The position numbers were made by a program, and so were the translations under genes. DNA of 64,000 nt from Phragmites australis. Taxonomy: Eukaryota; Streptophyta; Magnoliopsida; Poales; Poaceae. Shown here piece by piece: positions 21,470 through 33,878 of the stretch. The notes under the pieces were generated by a model. It saw only the letters and a list, made by a program, of their open reading frames with translations, was not told where the DNA came from and searched no databases. Location: contig NC_084935.1 of the NCBI RefSeq assembly GCF_958298935.1, positions 1,188,001-1,252,000 on the forward strand. Reading direction: 5' to 3'. The first letter of the stretch is position 1, and each line of letters starts with the position of its first letter.

Positions 21470-23606
21470 TTAGACCTTGAAGCCCCTGCTGTTCCTCCTT
21501 CCTCTTGCCTTCTCAAATTTCCTTCCCTTTGACCGAACATATGGTTTGGTGTGGCTGTGTGGGACCCCCGGAGCAGGGCCAAAGTGCTTAACAGCTTCCC
21601 TAGCATTCTTAGGACCCCTCAGGAGAATCTATTAAGAAATTATAAATTATGAGGGCAGTTAAATTCGACTAAACTCTATTAATGAAGATAAACAACTTCA
21701 GCAGGTGAAAGACGAATAGTAATCCAAAGGTATACAGTTAATATACAGAGGCGCAGGGGGAGTCCCAGAACTTATAAATAAATCAAGAAATCATATCTAC
21801 ACAGCTTAGAGACATAAGGGATGTCATAAGACTCCTAAGTCCTAACTAGAAACAGATCTCTCTCCATGACTACAAATGTTGGAGGATTCTTTATCTTTAG
21901 AACATATATGACAGAGACAAACATCATATCCTGTAATTATAACAATATATTGAAATACTGGTCAACACGTGTTGCACTGAAAGGAAGATATTTAAGTTAA
22001 AAAATTGACAGCGCTCTTCAGAAACCTAATGTAGCTGCAGCACATACACTTTCAACAGTTGAAATGCAAAGTTCCTAATTAAATAAGCACACATGTATTT
22101 ATACTTTTATTCAACCACTAGGATGATTTATGGCTATCAGAAAATTTTAGTTGGACAATTTGACACCAGGGCAACCATAACAAAATGAGGCTGGTAAGGC
22201 AACCATGTGTAAAATTGAAAAGAATGCAGTGGGCAGCGCTTTCAAAACAAAGACAATACATAGAGACGGTAACATTGGAAATAGAAACTTCCTAATTAAA
22301 TAATTATGTATGCATTCTATTCAACCAATAGGATAATTTCGTAGCTGTCAATTAACTAATTTTGGTCGGACCATTTCACACCAGGGCAACCATAACCAAA
22401 TGCAATGGGCTGATAAGCCAACCATGTATGTGTATGCACCTTTTTTTTATCTCTTGTTTTGTTGAAACACCCCAAGAAGAGGGTAACCAATGCAATCTAT
22501 TATCATGACTATTGAATAACGAGAAATTTGGATTTTTACCACTCTAGATAGTGGGCTTCGCAGTTTTGCCACTCCAAAGATTGGCTTCGCAAAATTGCCA
22601 CTTAAAACATTGCTTCTTTGATTTCCCTGCTATTATGCAGTTTTAAAACAATGTTTGAGTGCCATTAAACATACAGGAACTGACATAATGGCAAGGAAAT
22701 CAATGAGATGATGTTTTAAGTGGCAATTCTGCGAAGCCAATCTTTAGAGTGGCAAATCTACGAAACCCACTCTTTAGAGTAGCAAAAATCCAAATTTCTC
22801 GCTGAAACACAGTTACTAGTTCAACTAAATAGAATTGTCTTTTCCAATCTAGAAGTCTTCCCCTAATTCATACAAGAAATGAAACATATTATCAAGCATC
22901 ATCACTAGGAAGCTGCAACTGAATTGCCGATTTAGAGAGCTGTACCGTGTTCTGGCCGAGCGGTGCACGGAGCGCGAGCTGGTCGAAGGTGAGGCACTCG
23001 CCACCAGCATTGATGATCCTGGCCCTCGCCGTCTCGGTGAACCTGAGCGCGCACACCTTCATCGCCGGCACCTCATTGATCCTCTTGTCGTCGGTCACAG
23101 AGCCCACGATCACAGCAATCTGGTCCCCCTATACTCCCGCAAGCCCAAAATGAGTAACGAACCCTCACATCAAGCATCCCCACCAAAATGGCAGGACAAG
23201 TTAGAAGTTACCTTCCCCTCCATGAACTTGACGAGGCGGCGCATGGAGAGCGGCGGGCGGTTGGTCTTGCTCATGAACAGCCGCTTCAGGACCACGGCGT
23301 TGAAGTTGCTCTTGGTCCTCCGCACTAGAAAGCGGTAGAGCTGAGTACAACAATTGAACGAAATCTGAGTCCCCGAGCACCAAACCCAAATGGCGAGGCT
23401 GCGAGAGAACCAGGTTCGGAAAGGACTGACCTTGACGAGGAGCTTGAGGTAGACATCGTCGGACTTGGGCGCCGTGCGCTTTGTCTTCTTGTTGCGGCCG
23501 CCGGCGACGAGGTCGATACCCTGCGCAGGATGGGATGGAGTCGTCGTGTCAGTTAGGCACAACGTTCTGAATACGAAGACGAGGATGAGGAGGACGAGAT
23601 TACCAT
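21470..23606 (-). CDS. RPL18: 60S ribosomal protein eL18
   Basis: Five exons on the minus strand: 23606-23604 (only the ATG), 23520-23431, 23340-23212, 23128-22946 and 21628-21470. They join to 187 codons plus stop, the normal length of plant eL18, a structural protein of the large ribosomal subunit. Recognisable segments in order: [74 protein letters not shown], and the basic C-terminus [20 protein letters not shown] ending in SRGFKV. All introns have gt-ag borders; the start codon alone in exon 1 with the junction ATG|gtaatc is unusual but consistent with the reading frame. The last intron (1317 bp) carries a tandem duplication and a foldback MITE. All residues appear intact, so the gene is probably active. 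Confidence 0.93.
22005..22436. repeat. Tandem duplication in eL18 intron 4
   Basis: Two imperfect copies of about 205-225 bp, near 22007-22213 and 22233-22436, share cagcgct, cttcctaattaaata, attcaacca-taggat, and caccagggcaaccataac-aaatg in the same order. Confidence 0.7.
22520..22801. mobile_element. Foldback MITE in eL18 intron 4
   Basis: The two halves are reverse complements over about 125 bp: the left arm begins cgagaaatttggattttt and the right arm ends aaaaatccaaatttctcg. Internal matches include attggcttcgca and gccacttaaaaca. No coding sequence is present and no target-site duplication is clear. Confidence 0.75.
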
Positions 23607-23871
23607 GGCTGTGCAGCGGCGGCGGCGGCGGCGGCGGTAAGGATGGAGGCGGCGGAGGGACGGGTCCTAGGGTTTTGGGGCGCCATGTGGGCGTAAGAAT
23701 TAAGTACGGGGTGGATGGGCTGGGCCCATTTTCTCTTGCGAGGGAGTCAGCCCATATTAGCGTTGCCTGAGCCGAGCCCAAATTAACAGCTAATCACATG
23801 AAAATGAGCATGTTTACATTCGTATTGCACGGACCAAATCTTGTTCGGCTCAAGCGCAAATCGCGTTCACA

Positions 23872-24378
23872 TAGGGTACGTTTGGTTAGAGGGCCGATTG
23901 TCATTTTTTTGGCAATTTAATTTTTTATTTGATAGTATGATAAGATGAATCAATTTTTTTAGAAGGATAGAATTTTGATGGGGTTAGCTAAAATTTGTAA
24001 GACCTGCTTATCATATATTTATTTTTTCATCAACATATAATCATATTACATCGTTGATTTATTTATAATAAGTATAATAGTATAATTGGATCGCAAATTA
24101 GATAAACGGTTTAGGAGATAATATCATTTAAAGTATGCTAACAAAAAAAGTGCATTTACTCTAACAAACTAGAATAGACCACATCAGTAGGGATAAAATT
24201 CAACCAGAACACATATGGCTTCGTCTAGTAGTTTTTTCACATATAGCCTCATCCAACACATGAGAAAAATATTCCATCTGGATGGCTATCCCATCCAGCT
24301 TACCCTCTAACCAAATACCTCATAAAAATAGATAACCATCTCCCATCCAGAAATATCTCTCTAACCAAACACACCCAT
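23872..24378. mobile_element. MITE-like element with gtttggttagag ends
   Basis: The left end gggtacgtttggttagag and the right end ctctaaccaaacacaccc are inverted repeats about 500 bp apart. Additional inverted fragments (ccctctaaccaaa at 24303) lie inside. There is no coding capacity. Such termini are common in grass DNA transposons of the hAT/PIF kind, but I cannot decide the superfamily. Confidence 0.55.
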
Positions 24379-26043
24379 ATTACACCGGCGAGGTTGTGCG
24401 AATATAATTTCCGTCTTTAACTCTTCTTGTCCGATGATTCCACATATCAAATTATCTAAAAACAAAAAATTCTTTAAAAACAAATTTCTAAAATAAAGAA
24501 TTAAACTAGACGACGCAAACCCTAATCGGAACATACAAACCCTAGTCACACCTATCCGTCCAATAAATACAACATTCTGAGTTTTAGTATATTAGTTTAT
24601 AGTAAAATTCACTCTAAATTAAAAAAATTATAATTAATTAAACAAGTAAAATCAAGGAGATATGTATATGAATATATATACTTGTTGCTTATAGAAAATA
24701 ATAACAAGCGTCGATTCTCAAAGTAAAGTAACACTCGGCCATTTTCATATATTTATTTATTCGTAGAATATTGGGAACATGCCTGCATATTGCGAAGTAT
24801 ACTCTATACTGCATACTTCAATCCTCCTTGATTATCAATTTTATTTATTTCTATATGTATTTATGCATCCCCTGGTCAGCCAATGCTGGCGGAGGTTCGT
24901 CACTCATCAGTTTACATCAGCAGAGATTCATCATGCATGGGTTCATTTGATTGACCGTATGTCCTAGCCTGGATCCTATTAGTGTGTCAGCATTCAGTAT
25001 TATTTGTTTAGTTAGTTGTATATATTTAGATTGGCTGAGAAAACATTGTATTTAGTTGTCTGTATGAGTATATGCTATATGAGATTAGAATAAAAAAAGA
25101 AGTGTTAACCTGATATTTATTTTACATAAATACACTTTATAGTACTTAATTTATCATATTAAATATTAATTTAATTTGAAATATACTAATATAAATTAAT
25201 ATTCACTAATTATACGCTAATATCATCATAAGCTGAGTCAGACCTGCATCCCGTGAGTCTGTCTTCAGAGAAACACAATCGAAAACCGTTTTCTCCCACA
25301 ATGATTTTGTATCAATCGAGTCAAACCCCAAAAGATGGTGCAGGCAACCAAATATCAGGATGTTGCATCATGTGAGCCTGATTAAGGCATATACATTCAA
25401 TGGAACAGACCTATGTGAACCATACATGCAGGTAGGGCACAGTGCCATGCATGTACGGGAGATAGTAGTCTAGTATTACTATTTTTTCACGTTTCATAGA
25501 GCTAGTTTGCCGCACGGTGCAGTACTTGCTGTGCTGTAACCCTATAACCATATATACAAAGACCAAAGTGGTGGTCATATGTTCAGGAAATAAAAAGATA
25601 TTGACACGCACGCCATTGATAGATGTCGATCTGTGCGCATGGATGAAAGAAAGCTAAACATGCAAACTGAACTTCAGCCCGGGGCCATAGGCTCAAATTT
25701 TCATTAAAATTATTATAGAAATAGTAGAAATTTTTAGATCCAAACTAATTTTGAATAGACTAACCTGTGTCTTGACCTAGGGCTGGTTCCGCTCATGGTC
25801 CGATCCAACACTTGTTGCACATAAAGGACTTAATTGGCGCCTAGAGCTTAAAGTGAAGACTCCAAATGGATGGCTACCGCCGAAATATACTTCGGGACGA
25901 TTGGTATCGTAGGACGAATCCATCCACGAGCAGTGCAAATCATGGCGATGAGCAAGGATTAGTCCATCTCAGATCGCCCATAAATTGGATCGCGTTTTCC
26001 CAATGGAAGAAAGAATTGAATAATTACACAAATATATATTTCA
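24379..26043. other. AT-rich DNA left of the Helitron
   Basis: No gene recognised; short frames only. The element insertion site is the A at 26043. Confidence 0.4.
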
Positions 26044-26143
26044 TCTATTATCTTAGTATACGGAAAAAAAAGGAGCCTCCACGTTAATCCTCAAGGACTA
26101 CAAATTCCCACATTAATCGTAGAAAGTACAAAATATCTACACC

Positions 26144-26320
26144 ATGTATAACTTTATGTCAGAAAGAAGGACGGCTCGGATTGGAGATACGAACTGGAAA
26201 TTGAACCGAAAACGTCAGAAAGCCGAAAACGTCAGAAAGCACGGCTCGGATTGGATATACGAATTGGAAAACCGAAAGCACAGGTCGGATTGGTCTCCAA
26301 AACTTTACGTCAGAAAGCAG
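26144..26320. repeat. Short reiterated motif near the Helitron 5' end
   Basis: The phrases cgtcagaaagc and cggctcggattgga-atacgaa-tggaaa recur three to four times within 180 bp. This may be a subterminal repeat region of the element. Confidence 0.55.
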
Positions 26321-26502
26321 ATAGATATTTAAATATTATAGGCATCTCCGTATCCTAATAGATTCCTCATCAATAGCTTATCATGACAATAAATATGGCA
26401 TCACGAAAGACCAGAACAATACACGCAGGCCCAAATTTTGGAGTTCAATCGACAAGTACGGACACAGATCCAAAATTTTGTCGCCAATTGCTGAGGCTAC
26501 AA

Positions 26503-27106
26503 CTCGCGGACCACTACCACTTGGTTTGCAACTCGCCTGATTGGTATGCTCCATGCCCATGCCCATGCCTTCTTCATTGCCGTTACTATATTGACATCAG
26601 CATATTGCATATCATCAAATTAGTTTTGTTCTCAAAGTTAACCTGACAGATCCAAAACTCACGTACCACTTTCACCTTGGTTTCCATCTTGCCTGATTGG
26701 TATGCTCCATGCCCATGCCTTCTTCATGCACTATATTGACATACGCATATTACATATCATCAAATTAATTTTGTTCTCAAAGTAAACCTGACAGAATTCA
26801 AATTTTCTTTCACCTTGGTTTGCATCTTGCCTGATTGGTATGCTCCATGCCCATGCCTTCTTCATGCACTATATTGACATATGCATATTACATATCATCA
26901 AATTAATTTTGTTCTCAAAGTAAACCTGACAGAATTCAAATTATGTTGCTAAATCCGGAGGCTACACCTCACGGACCACTTTCACCTTGGTTTGCATCTG
27001 GCCTGATTGGTATGCTCCATGCCCATGCCTTCTTCATGGCCATTACTATATTGACATACGCATATTATGTATCATGACATTAATTTTGTTATCAAAGTAA
27101 TGTTAA
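26503..27106. repeat. Four tandem 135-170 bp units upstream of the RPA gene
   Basis: Four imperfect copies start near 26507, 26664, 26808 and 26974. Each reads accac-ttcaccttggttt, cctgattggtatgctccatg, ccatgccttcttcat, ctatattgacat, and cattaattttgtt-tcaaagtaa. A further 42 bp tandem pair (gaagtacctcattagcctt) lies at about 27136-27208. The block ends some 260 bp before the RPA start codon, so it is probably promoter or leader. Confidence 0.75.
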
Positions 27107-27466
27107 TGTGAAGGCACCAGAGAGGAAGCATTTTTGAAGTACCTCATTAGCCTTCACATTTATTATATGGGTTTGAAGTACCTCATTAGCCTTAACAGTT
27201 ATTATATGGGGACTAAACAATATCTCTAAAGATCCTGAAAATAAGCACAAAAAAGTGAGGCAGGAAGTATATGAAAAGGATTGCTAGCATACCATGATCA
27301 TATCACAATTCCCATGTGCCTTTCTATTTTGATTTATTTGTTGTTAAAATTTTTTGTTATCCTAAGATGTATGTTCGTTATGTAATATTTTAGCATATAT
27401 TTTGATTACTATACCATGAATATATCTGAATTTCCATTTGACTTTGTACATTGAGGTATCAATACT

Positions 27467-30400
27467 ATGGCATATAAAAAACTCAATGAGCTGACGACAA
27501 AAGGAGAATCAATGACCATTAAAGTGAAAGTCATAAGAATATGGGATTCAATTAATAATGCAACTGATGAACTCATGAGCTTGGATATGATCTTGCTGGA
27601 TGAACAGGTATTTTTTAGTAATCTTCGTCTATACAAATACATATTTTTTTATTGTTTATTAAATTCATCTGTTTCAACAGGGCGAAGTTATTCATGCTAC
27701 TATCTGGAAGAATCTAATAGATACTTATAGACCACAGATCAATGAGAAAGCTATATATGCATTCAGTAATTTCAAAGTTCAGGAATCCAGCAGATACCGT
27801 CCATTGAGCAATTCGATTAAAATTGTTTTCATGTATAATACAAAGGTGAAACAGGTGAATGAAGAATCAGATAAGTTCCAGGAATACTACTTTGAATTTG
27901 CTACAAAAGACAAACTACTAGAACGAGAAAATAAAGATAAACAATGCTCAGGTAACTGTTTGGTTATGAACTAATTTAATTTATGATATTTTTATTGTAC
28001 ATTAATTTATCCTTAAATTTTCAGACATAATTGGGTTACTTACCAGTATTAAACCAGTACAAGAGAGAACAATAATGAGGAATACATCAAGTCAGCGTAC
28101 TAAAGATATCCGCGAGATTGAACTTCTCCTGTTAGAGTAAGATAACATATTCATTAAATATATGGACATCCAAAAAATATTTTCTCGCATTCAGTTTTTA
28201 CATTTAAAGTTCATGCCCTATACAACAAAAAAATTTCAGGGGTGAAAAAATCAGGATAACATTATGGGGGAAGCTAGCACATTATCTGAATGAAGATGTA
28301 ATTGGAAAGCATACAGTTGTTATTGTTACATCAACCATGGTTGAAACCTCAATGTTCAAAAGTAAGTTCAAATATTGTACAATATATTATGATGATTTCT
28401 CATAAATATAGATAACATATAAATGAGTCAACCAGGTCTCTCTTTGAAGAGTACTAGCGCTACAAGATTATATACAGATTTAGATGTAACAGAAACTTGG
28501 CAACTCATTGACAGGTATGCAATATATTCTCTATGTATTTTCCTGAATATTGTAATTATTACATCTTTAAACCATTTATTTTTACGTCTTAATACCGTGT
28601 ATTGTATAGGTACTCAAACGATGAAACTTTACCGAAAATAATGGAGGTAGACAAAAGTATACAAGGGACAGTAGAGGAGCAAATGTTTTACAACAGAAGA
28701 ACATTACAGGAAATCACGGAAATGAGACATGACAACCCAACAGATCAAGTATATCATGTTTAATTGTTTAAACTTATATATTTGCAGTATTAACACTCAT
28801 ATATTTTATTTGTAGGATTTTGTATTTACATCAAAAGCTAGGATAGATAAGATACAAGAAAATGCTAGGTGGTGGTACATGTCATGCAAGTATTGCAACA
28901 AAATGTGTGATAAAATAGACGAGAAGTATTATTGCAATAACTGCGACAAATATCCCAACAAGACAACACCTAGGTAAATATGTTGGATCAGTCTTTATTA
29001 ACATTGTTTTAGTTCTATTATATTTTCATTGTTGTAACACATGTGTTATAATAGATATTTTCTTCGACTGCAAATAAGTGACTCTATAACAACTACAATA
29101 TGCACTGTATTTGATGATGAAGCACAAAGAATGGTCAACACATCTATCTCAAACTTACTGGATTCCCTTAATGGAAGCTGTGAAGACGTGCCCAAGATTA
29201 TACAACAATTATATGGAAAAATATTTATCTTTCGATTCAAGCTGAGCAACCAAAACTTGACTGAAGGGAAGGCAGGCTATTTAGTAAAAAGAACATTTGT
29301 GCCTAATGAAAATCTTGAAACAAAATTCTTGAATGATAAAGATAAGAAGGTAAGGACTATTCTCTGTATTCTTAAATTTGCAATAGTATTCTCTTATATT
29401 ATAGATTAATATCTTTATATCTTTATAGATTCTTCCTGACAGAAATTGATGCATGATAATGAACTGGAACAAATAAAAAATAAGGTTGTTGAATACATCT
29501 GCATGTAAGACTATATATTTTTTAAACCAAAACAAATGACTGAACAAAATATTTTATTTTCAGGAAGACAACACAAAGGATTCACCAATGAAAAAGACAT
29601 CAAATTTTGCTGTGCATTGTGAAGAAGATATTGAAGATAGGGATGAAAGCAACATACGTTTCAGTGCCTGTAAAAGAAATAATTCATTATCAAGAAGTAG
29701 ATGTATCATATTAGATGATGACTCAGATGAAGACCACACAAAAAGAACTACACCAAAAGAAAAGGATACAAAAGTTTGCAGCAAAAAGAAGAAAATTAGT
29801 ATTGCAAAATCCAGAAAGGAAACTCCTAAAGTTGAAGGCTTGGAATTTGACGAAGATCTCACCAAACAGAAAGCTATTTTAGAACAAGCTATAAAGACTG
29901 GAATAAGATTAGGCAAAAAGATTAATGAGAAGAAGAGGAAATGCAAGGATACTGATGATAAAATATCACGGATCAAAGATCCTTACAGAAAAAGGAAAGG
30001 AAGAAATGTCATAATGGAGACAGAAATTCCAACTTATCAGGTATTTGAGTGAACAAAGCTTTATGTTTTCTTTGTGTTTACTGAACTGAACAACTTCTCG
30101 ATATATTGCAGGTAGAACAAACCATTAATTCAGATTATATAGAAGATGACAATAACGACAAGGTGACCACCAATGAATATGAAATTGATGTGAAGAAGAG
30201 AAAACACAAGGACACTGGTGCTCACACAATTCGAAACAAAGGTGCTCATAAAAAAAAAGAAGCAGAAAGGTTGTGATCGATACGAAAAATTAAGATTATC
30301 AAATATTTTTAAATCAAGAAAACCTTTATATTTCATTTGCGTCTAATGAACTTAAGAACTTATCGATAATTTTTTTTTTGCAAGGATAGACTACTGATTC

Positions 30401-31091
30401 AGAGGAGCTAAAGGAAGAACAAAATGACAATGTGACAAATAAGTATGAGAAGATTGTACAAAAGAGACAAAACAAGCAAAAAAAAGGACGAAATGCTAGA
30501 AGATTAATTAAAATTAAAGATTCAGATGACCACAGAAAAATTGGTCATGCTAATGATGATTCTGATATAGAATCAAAGTTTTCAAAGAATGAGGTACTGT
30601 TCCACATAAACATATGTAGTCATTTCATATTTATTTACTAACATTATATGTACGAATACCATTTTTAACTTTTGGTAGGAACAACAAAGCAATACTAGAG
30701 GAGACATAGATGCTGCAAAGAACAAAAATATCAATGAGGTAATCCTATGAACATGTGTTTATCAATTTATTTTACCTAGATAAAATAATATATTGGAAAT
30801 AAGTATTATCATATTTTTTACTGCACGTTACTAATTTTCAAAACAAACAATACTTTGCAGAACAAGCATAAAACTAATGCAGAAGAAGTAAAGGAGGACA
30901 ATGAAGCTATTAGCGGCATAAGCAACTCTGATGAAGGATGCAATCCAAGACCTACAGTGAAAAGAAAGGAGACAAATATTAGTACCAAAAAGAACAGTGA
31001 AGAGGACATCTTACATGTTCACAAAACTGAACATCCAATTCTATATAGGTCACAAAGAAATAGGAGAGCACCTGTAAAATACATGTATTAG
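27467..31091 (+). CDS. RPA1-like single-stranded DNA-binding protein of the Helitron
   Basis: Nine exons join without a frame break to 598 codons: 27467-27607, 27681-27951, 28025-28136, 28240-28361, 28436-28514, 28610-28748, 28816-28973, 29055-29349, 29564-30040. Exon 10 starts at 30112 (end uncertain, perhaps 30162), then 30390-30593, 30679-30738 and 30861-31091 with TAG. In order one sees OB fold A (VKVIRIWDSI, MILLDEQGEVIHATIW), OB fold B (DIIGLLTSIKP, GEKIRITLWGKLA, SLKSTSATRLY) and OB fold C with a zinc ribbon (WWYMSCKYCNKMC, YYCNNCDKYP) followed by RYFLRLQISD. This is the RPA70 order DBD-A, -B, -C. From exon 9 onward the tail is acidic and Lys-rich (ILDDDSDEDH, KKRKC) and repetitive, possibly nuclear targeting or protein contacts. 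It would protect single strands during rolling-circle transposition. Exon 10 would meet a stop if not spliced early. Confidence 0.8.
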
Positions 31092-32100
31092 GTACATAAT
31101 TATTGTTCTGCAGAGAGATGTCAGGAGGAATTTGGAAAAATATTCACGCACATGCTACTACGCTAATCCGTAGTTCTTACACTACAGTATGAATATTTCA
31201 TCAAACTTCCTTGAATGTTATTGTTTTTCTTAATATGAATTCATAAAGCTTTGGACTACTTGATCTGATATCAGAAGTACGTATGCACGAAATTGTAAGA
31301 AATGTTGTCATTGAGTGAAAAGAAAAATGCTCACATTTTCATTGAAGAACATCATTGTTTGAACAACCTCCCAGTGGCCATATTGACATGCTTGCATCCA
31401 AGAAGTCTATACAATCAGAAAAACATGCATTTAGATATAACATATTGACCTCTATGTGCCATCTAACTGGTACAACTCAGTAAAGTCAACACGAAGCAAT
31501 AGAAAACGAATCTAAATATTGAAACAGCAAACCAATAGAGACTCAGGAAATTTGCTGGATGTAGAAACTCAAGCGTCGCGTCGGCTGTGTCGTCCATTTG
31601 TTCGACTGCAGATCCGCCGAGCTCGCCATAGATTGCATCGCCTGAAAGTGCGACCTCATCTCCAGGGTCTCGCAGTGCTGAGTCGCTGCACCATCTCCTG
31701 CCAATCAATGTTGCCTCCCCGCTCCGAAAGACCCAGATCCAGAGCGAACCCATCAGATTCGCAGGAGAAATGGTGGATCTAGCGATTTCTTGCCGTCGCA
31801 GACAACGCAGGAAATGGGGAAAGGATGGGAAGGAAAAAAGATTGGAGGAGATGACGATGCAGGATTGGAGAAGACTAGAAATATACTTTGGACTGGCCAG
31901 TGAACAATACTTGGGCTGGCCCATATGCATTGATTGGGCTGACCAGTGAGCAATACTTGATCTGGCCCATATGCATTCTGTATTTGGAATAATTGGACTG
32001 CACACTCCGATTAGAATACGATTGCTATTAATCTGATCGTATCCGATTCAATCTCAGTTGGGAACAAACGGATACGCCAGAATAAATTCAACTCCATTGC
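31092..32100. other. Helitron spacer between RPA and the repeat block
   Basis: At 31463-32005 the minus strand is open for 180 codons with a GC-richer middle, but the translation shows no domain that I know. Phrases such as ggccagtgaacaatacttgg recur at 31898 and 31940 (ccagtgagcaatacttga). Confidence 0.4.
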
Positions 32101-32117
32101 TCACGATTCTCAATCAT

Positions 32118-33845
32118 CTTCAAAACTGTTGATTCAACACCTCATTAAATCAACAAGGTATTATCAGTTTCATTATATTTCAATATATTTCTGCCTATCA
32201 CTTTTGTCCTTAAATTTTGTAATCTAATTCCTCTATAACTTTTGTATTTAACAGACAAACTTGAATCTCTATCAATCATACAATTTTCATTTACATCTTA
32301 TACTATTCTCAGCACAAATTCTATGTTCATACATTATTTAAATTTCTAATCTAACAAGCTATCTTTCATAGAATTTTTCAGTTTCAAATGAGTTGAAAAC
32401 TGGTGATTCAACACCTCATTAAATCAACAAGGTATTATCAGTTATATTATATTTCAATATATTTCTGCCTATCACTTTTGTCCTTAAATTTTGTAATCAA
32501 AATTCTTAATAACCTTTGTATTTAACAGAGAAACTTCAATCTCTATCAATCATACAATTTTCATCTACATCTTATACTATTCTAAATTGAAAAACTGCAC
32601 TAGATTCTTATGTTCATGAGGAAAAAATTCAGCACATATTACATTGTTTGGCAAGGTGAAAGACAAAAGCCGGGATAGCAACTTTCTGGTAGACACAACT
32701 ACTTGAGTGCATCATCAGCATATGAAAGGCGAAATGCTATCAGCTGGGCAGCTGAAGCAGTACTAAACTACTTTACTCAATCAATTCTATTTAATTCAGA
32801 TTGCTTTCTTGCCTCAGCTCACCAATTCATTTTTTGGTGCAACATTATATATTGATTGCTTCCCAGATTTTTCAAACCATACTCCATTAACCATTATCAC
32901 GTTTAAAATCAGTAAGCAGTATTCAACATGGTGCAACATAACAAAAAATTGAAAAACTACAATAGATTTTCTATATGCAAGTAGTACAAACCTTGAGGTC
33001 TCATAAGATATTTTCTTCGATGAGCGAAATGGCCAAAACAAGACCCAGATTTGAATATCGAATGCTGACTGTAACCTTGCTGCTCAAGTCGCAAATTGGT
33101 CAAAAATATAGTATCTAGAAGAGGAATAACATGAGGCTTATGTATATAAAACCAAGGGCCAATGAAAAATGAGAGTGACAATTACCATGTTTAAAATCAA
33201 AAGGCAGTATTCAACATGGTGCAAGATAACAAAAAATTGTAAGACTGCACTAGATTTTCTATATTCTTCATACATATTGTGTTCATACATTATTTAAATT
33301 TCTAAATCAAACAACCTATCTTTCATAGAATTTTTCAGTTTCAAATTAGTTGAAACTCATATATATGTAAAATGATAAAACTATCGATAACTCATGTACA
33401 TCTTATGCAAGTAGTACAAACCTTGAGGTCTCATAAGCACATCTACACGCACTTCAGTCGCTGTCCTGGAGGAGAAAATCTAGAACAATGTCTGCATATG
33501 CTGAAATACAGAATAGGTAGGGTGTGAACACATATGAGGAAAAAATTCAGCACATATTACATTGTTTGACAAGGTGAAAGACAAAAGTCGGGATAGCAAC
33601 CTTATGGTAGACACAAAGTCTTGAGTGCATCATCAGCATATGAAAGGCGAAATGATTATGTATATAAATCCAAGGGTTAATGAAAAACGAGAGTGACAAC
33701 TACTATGTTTAAAATCAGTAGGCAGTATTCATCAGGTGCAAGATACCAAAAAACTAAAAGTCTGCACTACATTTTCTTTATAGTTCATACATAATGTGTT
33801 CATACATTATTTAAATTTCAAAATCTAACAAGCTATCTTTCATGT
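32118..33845. repeat. Reiterated modules before the Rep/helicase start
   Basis: A module of about 280 bp (gattcaacacctcattaaat, tatttctgcctatcactttt, tgtatttaacag, tctatcaatcatacaatttt) occurs at 32130 and again at 32408. A second module (gaggaaaaaattcagcacat, gacaaaag-cgggatagcaa, catcatcagcatatgaaagg) occurs at 32618 and 33536. A third (catacattatttaaatttc, aacaagctatctttcat) occurs at 32330, 33289 and 33800. They form the long leader or promoter of the Rep/helicase gene. Confidence 0.75.
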
Positions 33846-33878
33846 TACCTTAAGTACAGTTATAAAATATACACTTCA

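Noticed and set aside
31463..32005. 180-codon minus-strand frame in the Helitron as a captured gene
   Set aside because: No domain, no splice pattern and repeated phrases inside; kept only as unassigned spacer.
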